Assembly: GCA_037501455.1 (NCBI GenBank)
Contig: CM074864.1
Location: forward strand, 23,740,001-23,804,000
DNA: 64,000 nucleotides
Reading direction: 5' to 3'
Source of the DNA: Lantana camara
Taxonomy: Eukaryota > Streptophyta > Magnoliopsida > Lamiales > Verbenaceae
This document shows positions 36,411 to 47,049 of this stretch, piece by piece (position 1 is the stretch's first letter; each line of letters begins with the position of its first letter). The notes beneath the pieces are model-generated. The model saw nothing but the letters and a program-made list of their open reading frames with translations. It searched no databases and was not told the DNA's origin. A program made the translations under genes and the position numbers.

Positions 36411-36536
36411 AACCCGATCAAGTTTGCATTCGTCTTGTCAGTTCTCGTTACTCGTCGCTTTTCAGGTGAGGTTTAGGATTTTGTATAGTTAAACGACCTA
36501 TGACCCCAATATGATGATTTCAATCCCCGCACGCAA

Positions 36537-36553
36537 TTATATACTATATATAC
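36537..36553 (+). promoter_or_regulatory. Possible TATA region of G
   Basis: TATATACTATATATAC follows CCCCGCACGCAAT. In C a TATATATAATATATAG tract lies in the equivalent place beside GTCACATGCACGG on the other strand. This position agreement is the only support for a promoter. Confidence 0.35.
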
Positions 36554-37206
36554 GATTAAATATGTGTTGGATATGATATGATTATGACCTTATGATACAA
36601 CTTCAGTTTTGGAAATTAAGTATGAAGGCATATGTAAGCTATTTCGAAAAGTTAAGTTATGTTATGCTTATGTAGCGAGATTGCCATGAAAGTTGGTATA
36701 TGTTATGTTCTGTTCTGTTATGGGGCCCAGGAGCTACGGGTAAGGAGCCCCCGGAACGGTATTGGGCCATCGGGGATATACCTGTGCGTAGTCTCCATCT
36801 GTATGAAAAGGATCTACCGGGACTCACCAGGAGGTTTGGTTAGGAAACGGAGTCCTGAGGGTATGAGTAGCAATCAGCACTCCCCTCGATCGTATGGATG
36901 GTTAGGGTCGCGCAACCCTACCATCACCCGGAGTTGAGGTTGGTATGTTATTTCTATTTTGTTATGATATGAGGAGTTGAGGTTGGAAGCTCGTACTCAC
37001 CGAGCATATGATATGACATGTTATGAGAATCATGAATCGGAATAGAGTTTCTGAAAATGTTTTCTAAGTATATATATGTATATATATTTGGGTTTTGCTT
37101 TGAAACGCTTTGGTATGCAACACCTATTCCCGGTTCATGAGTCCTCCCTTTTGATATGTGCTGTGCTCTGTATATATATATTGTTGGTGTCCGTTAGCCC
37201 CCTCAC

Positions 37207-37222
37207 TCAGTCAGTTGACTGA
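37207..37222 (+). promoter_or_regulatory. Conserved LTR hairpin (G)
   Basis: TCAGTC-AGTT-GACTGA, 6-bp stem; the 3' LTR copy is at 43562-43577. It is the counterpart of the hairpins in C, D and E. Confidence 0.5.
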
Positions 37223-37763
37223 CACCTCATTTTATCTTTTAGTTTGCAGGTTTCTTTTGGCTTGAGCTAGGCGGAAGTGAGTCTTCTGAGTCACACTTGT
37301 CAGTCTAGTTGGTATTAGAATGCATTCGTCGCATACTTTATTTATGTTATGTATTTATGTTTCACACTTAAGGTTATGTTTATGTTTATGTTTATGTTCT
37401 ACTTAGACTTAAACCCGTGTGGGGTTAGTAAGCTAGTATTTGGATGTTAGTAGATTTTATGATGACGCTTATGTTGTTTATTATGTTGGATTATGAATTG
37501 ATTCGGGACTAGGTATTTATGCTAGTTGAACCCGTCACCTGCTTTGCATGTTTTGTTTTAAATGCTTCCGCTATCTATTGTTGTTGGTTTTAATTGCTTC
37601 CGCACTTTGAGTTTGTCAAGTTAGATCCGCCTAGCCTAGTGTGTGAGTTGGTCTCCCGTTCGCTATGATTCGGATTCGGGCATGGACTTTCCATTTCGTG
37701 ACCGGGTCTGGGTCTTAGTGCGGGGGATGTGGCATCCTCCGTTTGGGCTCTTACATCCTTAAG

Positions 37764-37775
37764 TGGTATCAGAGC
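37764..37775 (+). other. Primer-binding site of G
   Basis: TGGTATCAGAGC, eight bases after the LTR, followed by GGTTGCAAAACCGAGCTC and GTCTAGGTCGAACGGC as in C. Confidence 0.92.
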
Positions 37776-38023
37776 TCTAGGTTGCAAAACCGAGCTCTTG
37801 TGTCGTGTTGTGTCTGTCTAGGTCGAACGGCGTAGGACAATTTGGTTATGTGCGCATCAGCATATGATTTGAAGAACTATGCACTTGAATTTTCATCACT
37901 TTGCTGAATTTATACTACTTAATGCATTGCATTTCTTGGTAGTTCTTGATTGATTTATTACGTGGCATGAGCATTTACTAATCGACATGCATGTTTCGAC
38001 ATTGAAGTTGTGAGATTTTCAGG

Positions 38024-38986
38024 ATGCCGCCGCGTCAACAAAACCACAGTCAACCGTCTCATCCAAATCTGAGCGACCAGGGACAATCTTCGACTGGAGT
38101 ACCGCCAATGGATTTGATGGCCATGATGTACCAAGAATTTAGAACATTTGATCCTCCCTAATTTCGAGAAGGGGATGATATACGGGCCGAAGAGTGGCTT
38201 TTGGAATTAGAGGGCATTTTTGAGATATGGCCATGCAACTCTCAAGATATGGCTCGCCTTGCTACGTTCCTCCTACAAGGACAAGCAAGGCAATGGTGGA
38301 AGAGACTTGCCCAACAATTAGAGGCAACGAGCGAGGAGTTGACGTGGGATGTGTTTGTTCGAGAGTTCCGAAAGAGGTTTGCACCGGTCATTTTACAAGA
38401 ACGAAGATTCGAAGAATTCCTCACTTTAAAACAAGGAGAAAGAACTGTTGTGGACTACTTAGGAGAATTTGAGAGGTTGGGCATTCATGTGCCCCACCTT
38501 ACGAGTAATGATCGGGTCAAGGCTAGATATTTTATGGAAGGTCTTCGGGATGAGTTCAAGGAAGCCTTAATTGCTAAGGATACAAGCACATGGGATAAGG
38601 CCACGGAGAAAGCATTACGAGTTGAAAATAGGTGGTTGACAAAAAGTAAGGAAAGAAATGTGTCGGGGCCTAGACTTGAGCTGGGCTTATGCTCAAATTT
38701 ATACGTGAGAGAGAGATCCGATCAACAGGGAGCTCGAACCAAAAAGATTCGTGGAAAGAAGCATAAGAACAGAAACCCTCGAAAGCTGAAGAAAGAAGTC
38801 CAACCGTGCACCCATTGTGGGGGAACCAACCACGCTTACGACGCGTGTCTGGATCGATTGCAGAGGTGCTATGCTTGTGGGTCCGAGGAGCACAAGGTTT
38901 CCGATTGTGATCGATCGAGAGCTAACAAACAACGAATACGATATCAACGACTTCACATTGGAGATCAAGATGAACCCGAATATTGA
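38024..38986 (+). pseudogene. Gag of element G, one internal stop
   Basis: A gag-only frame of 320 codons plus the final stop, starting MPPRQQNHSQP, the same type of start as in element C. A single TAA at 38159-38161 (codon 46) interrupts it; the rest is open from 38162 to TGA 38984-38986. The retrotransposon gag domain covers about residues 60-220 (EEWLLELEGIFEIWPC, then VREFRKRFAP and LKQGERTVVDYLGEFERL). Two CCHC knuckles follow, CTHCGGTNHAYDAC and CYACGSEEHKVSDC, each C-x2-C-x4-H-x4-C. Gag packages element RNA into particles. A shortened gag could start at the in-frame ATG at 38201, but would lack the N terminus. No pol follows. Confidence 0.88.
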
Positions 38987-40111
38987 GGTATTAGCATTCA
39001 TGACATTTCCATACATGCATCGCTTAAATACTCTTGCCTTGTTTAGGTTGATGTGGGTGATGACTATTGTTGTTTTAATTATGATTACTTGGATACTTGA
39101 TCTAGTATTCGTAACTTGAAATTCTAACTGTTATGAACCGTTACTAAAATAAACGAGTTATGTACTTATGTGAACTATCCATGCCTATGTGATTTAAAAT
39201 TCTCTTGACTGCTCACTAACTTCTCATATAACATGCATACATACTGTAACCTTGTTTTACAGGGATCCCATCGCGATATCCCCCTTGAGTTGAGGCGTGA
39301 GCATTGAATCTATACTCAAGGGACACCGAAATCAGTTGTACAAGGTACACCAAACATGTATCGTATACTTTTCGTCAAGTGTTACTTTGGTTTGCATATG
39401 TATGAATGTTGATCTGTGGATTTATGTGCAAGAGAGACCTTAGGCTCCCTCTTTTTACGTGTTGGAGGGATGTAGGATTCTCACTATTTATGTGATAGGA
39501 AGATGTTGGATTCTTTCTAAGTTTTGTGCACGAGAGATTTTGGATTCTCTTGTACTTAGATATTCGGAGATGTTGGATTCTTCTGAATTTAGGGGTTTGG
39601 GAAATGCTGGATTTCTCAAACTAGAATGTTTGGGAGATGTTGGAATCTGTCAGACTTAGGTTGAGAGACGGGGTTCTCTCAATTATGTGTTTGAGGGACG
39701 GGGTTCTCTCAATTCTGTACTTGGGAGACGGGGTTCTCTCAAATATGTGCTCGAGAGACGGGGTTCTCTCACTTTACGTGCCGAGAGATGGGATTCTCTC
39801 TTGTCTGTTAAGGTTGCGTTACGTGTTATCCCGTCTACGGTCTGCAAGTGACGAGTTTACGACGCCATCGAAGTTTAGTGCAGTGATAACTATTCGTCTC
39901 ATGGGAATGGTCGAACAACTTGATGAAAGCAACGGTCGAGTACTCAAACGGATCCCAATGAAAATAAGACATCGCGAGAAAGGTTCAGTAAAGACAATGA
40001 GAGTAAACTTCACAACGGAGGCTATGTTTTACGAAATTCCTCGAGGAGGGTTAGGACACTATCACTCGAAGCTTTTCCAGCTCAGCAGTGGAACCTGGGG
40101 ACCAGGTTCTC
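38987..40111 (+). other. Non-coding region downstream of gag in G
   Basis: About 1.1 kb with no pol motif. It holds the minisatellite at 39459-39810. Near its end AACCTGGGGACCAGGTT (about 40091) equals the sequence encoding the last residues of the element C polyprotein, suggesting that G derives from a full-length Tekay element by loss of pol. Confidence 0.7.
39459..39810 (+). repeat. Hairpin minisatellite of G
   Basis: About eleven units of 29-36 bp. The last five have the core GAGAGACGGGGTTCTCTC or close variants, with arms GAGAGA and TCTCTC; the earlier ones are diverged (GGAGATGTTGGATTCTTC type). In one frame the core reads RDGVLS. Confidence 0.85.
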
Positions 40112-40126
40112 TTAAGGGGGGAAGGT
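40112..40126 (+). other. Polypurine tract of G
   Basis: TTAAGGGGGGAAGGT, directly before the 3' LTR. Confidence 0.9.
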
Positions 40127-43100
40127 TGTAACACCCCGTATTTTCGGAGCAAGATACGATGTCGTTTTCGTACGATTAGAACGTTATTTATTTAACTTTG
40201 CACGTGCTTGAATTGATTTATATCATGCTTTAATTGTTTAATTGACTCAATTGCAATCTTATGCAAATATGTGGACTTAATTGAAATATGTATTTAGTGC
40301 CTAATTGCTCTTTAATTTAAATTATGTGGGTTAAGTTGTAATTATCAGACGTTGGGGATCGTTTTCTAATTATGAGAAATCAAATTGGACTTAAACGTAT
40401 ACTACTTTAAAACCTTGGGGATGCTTTTATAATTATCGAAACTTTAATTGGGCTTGATCTAAATCTTACTTAAAATTTGTGGACTCAATTGCATAATTAA
40501 ATTTCTTGTGGGACTATTTTTGTAATTTTAAATACTTTAATTGGACTTAATTGACTTTGTATGGAAACGTGGGGACTCAGTCGAACGATTTAAATTCTTG
40601 AGGGACCTGATCGCAATTTATGAAGGTTGGGGCTGATATATCGTGGAACCCTAGCTGCTCTTCATAGTTCATTCTTTCTCCTTTCCTTTCGGCTTTGAGC
40701 AGCAGCAGCCCTTCTTCTTCCCTTTCACCCAACAAGCAGCAACAGCGGCGGCCCCTCCCCCATCTCAGCCCTACAAGCTCAACAGCTCCACCGCGCCGCC
40801 ATCATCGCTAGCGAACCACCACAAGCACACCACGGCTTCGGTTCTTTTGGATCCGGCGAGTTCTCTTTCCGCCACCACCATGACCCTCCGCCATTATCTC
40901 ACCACCTTCCAGATCTGAGGAGGGAAGCACCTGCATCGCTGTCCCAGCAACGGCGCAACAACCACCGCCTTCCACACCAACGCCGCCGTGCCGTCTCCAC
41001 CGTTGGTCACCATTTCAGGCGACCACCACCACCACCACCACCACCACACTAGCTAAGCTCTGCCGTTATCTCTCTCGGCTGTAGAACCAGAGACGCCGCC
41101 GAACCACCACCACCCTCACTTCTGCCTCAACAAAAGGAGAAGCCACAGAACACAGCGACTTCAGCCCTATTCCTTGGCTGCAACGACAACCGTAGTGATT
41201 CCCACATATCTGGGTACGAGACCGGCACGCGACCACCGCCGCAATGGGGTCCAGGTCCAGCAACCCCAACTCGGTTCTGCCAGCCCTGCTCTACCGTCGT
41301 TGCGAGAATTCCCTTTTTCTTATTTCCGGAAATGTGAGCCTAACTGATTTCATTTGTTTCTTGATTAACTGTAAATTATCTTCAAAGTTATATACTGTAT
41401 TTATGTAATTCAGTTTTGTTAAGTGATTTTTAAAGTTTGTTTTATATAATTATGAATCGCATCTCATATTAAGTGTTTAAGCTTGGAACCGAAAACATTT
41501 TTGTGGTATTTGATGGTGCAGATTTAGTCTGCTCGGCTATGTTTATGTGTTGACGGTAATGGGAATGATAGATTTTGGGTTAATTTTGACTCAGTGACCT
41601 TGATAACTATGGTGTAATCGAACTGATCTTTAATAACCGTAAAGTTGGGATGAATTGGAGATTTGCTACTGTGATTTAAGCGAGATGGTTTAATTAGATG
41701 TGTATTTTAAATGATCTAATCGTGTATGGTAATTTAGTCTAGTTATTGAATAAAATAGATAAAAATACGTTTTAAACGTGATGCTGCTGAATTTCAAAAT
41801 CTGTTGCTGCAATGAACTGGTTTAATAACTTGTGAATTTGTGTGTGTGGTGTCGTGTGGGTGCGTGAGAGTTGGTATATATATATATATATATATATGTA
41901 TGTACAAATAAATCTGAATACATATATTAAATATATGTTATAATTGAATTTGTGAGATTGTATTGAATTAGGATTTTGTGCGTGTGTGTGTTGTATGTCA
42001 TGTGAAATTCATAAGATCCTTAATTGAATTGGATGTTGGTAATTAATGTGCTGATAACAAATGAATTGTTTGAGAAACACTTGTTTTGTAATTTTCTAAA
42101 ATGGGCTAAGCAAGAATTGTAATATCTTTATAGCTAATTCTGGAGTTAGTGTGTTGTGCATGTGAATCTGCGTGCTGTTGTGTGTATGCGTGAGTGATAT
42201 TATATCTATATATATATATATAAATATAAAATTTTGTAATGTCTGCTACTAATGCAACTAATTTTTTTTTAAATAGGATTTAGTACTGACCTTGAGTAAT
42301 ATTATTAGTTAGTGGATTAAAACTTCAATTAAGAAACTCTTGAATTAATTATTGATCCGTTGGAATTGTGATCAAGTATAAATTGTATGTAGTGATTAGT
42401 ATGTACCATAATGATCCACCCTTGACGAATTAGACGACATACATGTATTAATCCAAATTAAACCGAGTGTTTGAGCATAAGTTTACTTAATATGATTTGA
42501 TTGATCCTTAAATTGCTAGAACATTTTATTGCCATCGATCATGCATTTATGTCTCGTATATGATCTAGTTACTTGTTTACTGATTGTGGAATATTAATTG
42601 TATGCATGAACATTTTCATGACATCCTTGTAAACTCTGTGTACATATCATATCAATGCTTGTCCTCTCATAATCATCGCCGTGCGTCTATGTGGTTTATG
42701 TTTGAGTCGTGTCTCATGAGTACGCTGTACTTCCTTTTCTGTACAGTGATCTCCAGGGCGGAGACAACCCGATCAAGTTTGCATTCGTCTTGTCAGTTCT
42801 CGTTACTCGTCGCTTTTCAGGTGAGGTTTAGGATTTTGTATAGTTAAACGACCTATGACCCCAATATGATGATTTCAATCCCCGCATGCGATTATATAGT
42901 ATATATACGATTAAATATGTGTTGGATATGATATGATTATGACCTTATGATACAACTTCAGTTTTGGAAATTAAGTATGAAGGCATATGTAAGCTATTTC
43001 GGAAAGTTAAGTTATGTTATGCTTATGTAGCGAGATTGCCATGAAAGTTGGTATATGTTATGTTCTGTTCTGTTATGGGGCCCAGGAGCTACGGGTAAGG

Positions 43101-44102
43101 AGCCCCCGGAACGGTATCGGGCCATCGGGGATATACCTGTGCGTAGTCTCCAACTGTATGAAAAGGATCTACCGGGACCCACCAGGAGGTTTGGTTAGGA
43201 AACGGAGTCCTGAGGGTATGAGTAGCAATCAGGACTCCCCTCGACCGTATGGATGGTTAGGGTTGCGCAACCCTACCATCACCCGGAGTTGAGGTTGGTA
43301 TGTTATTTCTATTTTGTTATGATATGAGGAGTTGAGGTTGGAAGCTCGTACTAGCCGAGCATATGATATGACATGTTATGAGAATCATGAATCGGAATAG
43401 AGTTTCTGAAAATGTTTTCTAAGTATATATATGTATATATATTTGGGTTTTGCTTTGAAACGCTTTGGTATGCAACACCTATTCCCGGTTCATGAGTCCA
43501 CCCTTTTGATATGTGCTGTGCTCTGTATATATATATTGTGGGTGTGCGTTAGCCCCCTCACTCAGTCAGTTGACTGACACCTCATTTTATCTTTTAGTTT
43601 ACAGGTTTCTTTTGGCTTGAGCTAGGCGGAAGTGAGTCTTCTGAGTCACACTTGTCAGTCTAGTTGGTATTAGAATGCATTCGTCGCATACTTTATTTAT
43701 GTTATGTATTTATGTTTCACACTTGAAGGTTATGTTTATGTTTATGTTTATGTTCTACTTAGACTTAAACCCGTGTGGGGTTAGTAAGCTAGTATTTGGA
43801 TGTTAGTAGATATTATGATGACGCTTATGTTGTTTATTATGTTGGATTATGAATTGATTCGGGACTAGGTATTTATGCTAGTTGAACCCGTCACCTGCTT
43901 TGCATGTTTTGTTTTAAATGCTTCCGCTATCTATTGTTGTTGGTTTTAATTGCTTCCGCACTTTGAGTTTGTCAAGTTAGATCCGCCTAGCCTAGTGTGT
44001 GAGTTGGTCTCCCGTTCGCTATGATTCGGATTCGGGCATGGACTTTCCATTTCGTGACCGGGTCTGGGTTAGTGCGGTGCATCCTCCGTTTGGGGTGTTA
44101 CA
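40127..44102 (+). repeat. 3' LTR of G
   Basis: It begins TGTAACACCCCGTATTTTCGG and ends GGGTGTTACA, 3976 bp. It is slightly shorter than the 5' copy, mainly through shorter TA repeats and a missing GGGGATGTG stretch near 44078. Confidence 0.93.
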
Positions 44103-44107
44103 CGTCA

Positions 44108-44136
44108 AGCTTAAATCACAGAACTGGGGCGTTACA
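44108..44136 (-). repeat. 3' LTR of E, remaining end
   Basis: AGCTTAAATCACAGAACTGG and on to GGCGTTACA, matching 50202-50230 of the other LTR. It is followed by the polypurine tract complement CACCCCCTTAAAAAG at 44142. Confidence 0.9.
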
Positions 44137-44212
44137 AACTCACCCCCTTAAAAAGAATCCGTCCTTGGATTCACTAAAACTAAAGCAAACAAAGAGAGAG
44201 CCCCTCGAAAGC

Positions 44213-44342
44213 AACAAAGAGAGAACCCCGTCTCTCAAACAACAAGAAGAGAGAACCCCGTCTCTCAAACAACAAGGAGAGAGAACCCCATCTCTCAAAC
44301 AACAAGAAGAGAGAACCCCGTCTCTCAAACAACAAGAAGACA
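44213..44342 (-). repeat. Hairpin minisatellite of E
   Basis: Four clean units of about 30 bp; the sense strand core is GAGAGACGGGGTTCTCTC followed by TTCTTGTTGTTT. It ends in GGGAGTCTCCAATACTCCC, itself a hairpin with 6-bp arms. In the sense frame it also reads LRDGVLS, as in G. Confidence 0.9.
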
Positions 44343-47029
44343 AGGGAGTCTCCAATACTCCCGAGCAACACAACCCAAACATAAGCAACAACAACAACAA
44401 AGAGCAAATAACAAGGAGGAGTTAACACTGGCAATTACAACAATTAACATCAAATAAGACACGTAGGGCTAAGTAATATATATATAAGGCAAGCACATTA
44501 TTCATCAATTATACGAGGCAATTATCATGAAAAGAGACCAAGGCACACAACAACCAAATTATTGAATTAAATTGCATGTATGTATATGCCATTAATGTTT
44601 ATGATACCGTTCACCGTAGCAATGAGGTTGAAGGTTGATAATTCAAAAAGTAGTTGGAGGATCCGATTTGACTCCCAAGAAATTCTTGAAGTTTCCTTTT
44701 TCTCTTAAGAAGTTGAGTTCGTAAAGGTATTCATCCCTTCCGCTATTACTTCCATGGCTTCATCTAATCGAATCTTGAAATGATAGCAAGTGCTAAACCT
44801 TTCCATGAAGCCTTCGTGAAGGGATGATCGACCACTAGGTAAAGTTGGTGTGTCGTACATTAATCACATCCCTTCAATACTTAGCGGCGTCCTTTGCTAA
44901 TCTCCGAATTTATTTCATCTTCGACCTTTATACGTGCACTTCACTTCTGTTTCTTTAATTCACTCCTAAGGTTCAATCCAAACCCTTCAATAATTACTTC
45001 CTTCTGATCCCCAACTTTTCTCTTTCTTGCTCTTCTTGAAATCTGGACTAATTTAATCCCCTCTTGTATCAAAATTCTTGATAAGCCATTTCTGGTAGAG
45101 AGGTTATTGCCATAAACCCAATTTCGTTGCCCCTCCAATTTCTCACCTAATTCTCTTAATTCTTGGAATACTATTCTCTAGTCTTGTTCTTCCTATAATC
45201 CCCGAGTTTAACCCAAAACTTTCTCGCTCCCTAAGATTCCAGCTCCATTCGTCCTTTATCCCTTATATGAAGTTTTCGTTACTTGTTGTTTCTTGTATTT
45301 CCATTCTTTCAACTAAAGGTAATCCCTTCAAGGATCGAAAAGGATTTACATTATTTCCTAATCAATGCTCCCTTATTTGGAAATTTTAGTTGAATTCATT
45401 ACTTCACCTCTGAGATTAAGGTTTCCCCAGAACTCTTCAACTTAGTTTCTTCGGTGTAGATTGTGCTAGCTAAGCTATATGCTCGGAACTCTTGCTTTCA
45501 TTCAATTCGACATGATTGATAGGGTTAAGCATCCGCTTTCGCTCTATTCCGGTTCTAATTTCCAGGCCTCCAAATTCCTTTTTCCTTTTTAACTCCCAAG
45601 ATATAACCCAACTATTCTTCTCGTCTTGATTCGAGTAAGCCTTGATCAATGAATCACTTGATGAACAAGGTGGAGCCATTCCCTATCAATTAAACACTAA
45701 GCCATGCATGTTGGATTAACATGCCAACGCATATAGTAAACAATTAAAGATGCAACGATAGATAAAGAAAGTAATTAATTTAAATCGATGAATGATGCTC
45801 GTGCCATGAATATGCAGAACCTGTCACCGAGGTGGTAAGCTTTTAGCTTGATGACGTGTTCCTCATTCCCATAATTCTAGCTTTCTTTGGAGACATTGAT
45901 AATTCCTTAGCTTTCCATGGGTTTCGAATCTCCATAATCTTCTTGCATCCATTTGTATATCCCACGGCCCGAACATGCTATTCTTGAACCCAAGGTCTTC
46001 TTTGTCCATGGAGTTTACACCTCAACGTACTTCCAAGCATCGACCTGCAAAGGTCGTCCGAATCTTCATCTTGATGTCCTCTCCGGTTGAAGTTCCCTTA
46101 GCTTATCCTTTGTTTCCGATCTATGCGCATAATTCATCCGTGATAACGCTTTCCATTCTGGCTTGCTTCTTGATGTCTCCATGTTCCCAGGTTCCAAGAA
46201 GACGACGCGATTTGAATTCCTCGATGCTCTTAAGTCTCTTTGCCTTGCTTCCATTTGTTGTCCTTCGTATCAAGTGAGCTTCCATATTTGACCTCATAGT
46301 GAGCTTTGTGATTAACGGCTCCCAATCCTTGCATCTGAGTTGAGTCGAACCTTTTTAACACACCTTGTATCCGATCCCTTGAAGCTTCCCAATTTGGTCT
46401 CCCAATCGCCCAACCATCCCCAACTCGGAGCTTCAACGGTGAACCTTGGAGCATTTGATCTTGTATTAAATGTCTTCAAAATCGGGGTGGTGAAAAGTTC
46501 CACACCCCTCTTGTTGTCTCACGCACCCCTCAAGTTAGTACTTGAGTCTTTACAATTCTTGTATGTTGAGAACCTTCAAGGTTTGTAGGTAGGGCATGAT
46601 TGATGAACCTTCCCATGATCCAAGCTTCCTCCCACGATACGAGCCATGATAGGTAGTTCCATTGTGTAAGCCGCAGAATTTGAACACTCGGCCTTCAAGT
46701 TACTTTGTCAATTGTAGTTGGTGTGAATTGTAGCTTTGTTTGCATGATAGTAGCCTATTTAAGAAAAATCAACTCAAATATGGATGCATGAAGATTAGTG
46801 TATGCTTATGGCACGTAGTTAAGCTAATCAATACACATAGAATGCAAAAATGAAACATTTAAAGCAACTAAATAAGAGAATAAATTGTATACATGTATTA
46901 AGCAATTTCCAATAATTAGTATCAAATATCCATGCCAAATCGATGCAATGCACACATTAACAAGTTGTTCCTGTGCCGTGCGACCTAACTGACTCAATCA
47001 CAACACTAGAACACCAGTTTTGCAACCGG

Positions 47030-47041
47030 GCTCTGATACCA
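47030..47041 (-). other. Primer-binding site of E
   Basis: Complement of TGGTATCAGAGC, eight bases from the 5' LTR, next to a CAGTTTTGCAACC stretch shared with C and D. Confidence 0.92.
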
Positions 47042-47049
47042 CTTAAGGA

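Larger units (their letters stand above)
33745..37755 (+). repeat. 5' LTR of G
   Basis: It begins TGTAACACCCCGTATTTTCGG and ends GGGCTCTTACA, 4011 bp. A C-rich, CCACCA-repeat block (about 34313-34930) follows GGAACCCTAGCGGC. It gives a long proline-rich frame here but a broken one in the 3' LTR. The promoter-distal part holds the AAACGACCTA motif (36490), the GGCGGAGA block, and GTGCGGGGGATGTGGC near the end, which C, D and E share in reverse orientation. Confidence 0.93.
33745..44102 (+). mobile_element. Gag-only Tekay-type element G
   Basis: Plus-strand element of 10,358 bp: 5' LTR 33745-37755, primer-binding site 37764, gag relic 38024-38986, non-coding repeats, polypurine tract, 3' LTR 40127-44102. 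A 5-bp duplication CGTCA flanks it. The internal region is 2.4 kb, shorter than one LTR (4.0 kb), and has no protease, reverse transcriptase or integrase. This matches the TR-GAG type of non-autonomous element. The LTRs differ by roughly 1-2% by eye plus microsatellite length. Confidence 0.92.
44137..47049 (-). other. Internal region of E, non-coding
   Basis: 2.9 kb between polypurine tract and primer-binding site. Only short open frames exist (the longest are below 90 codons) and none matches gag or pol. The segment 45960-46620 is visibly similar to 51040-51500 in element D in the same order and orientation. The functional content, if any, is unknown. Confidence 0.75.

Noticed and set aside
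39637..40131. 164-codon frame covering the repeats and polypurine tract of G as a gene
   Set aside because: The frame arises from the tandem repeat, has no recognisable domain, and overlaps the LTR border; recorded only as a repeat-peptide possibility.
44213..44342. CRISPR-like array
   Set aside because: Units are contiguous with no unique spacers, inside a plant retrotransposon; this is a minisatellite.
46066..46454. Short minus-strand frames in the interior of E as captured host exons
   Set aside because: They overlap in different frames, are shorter than 80 codons, and resemble no family I recognise; homologous D sequence does not keep them open.
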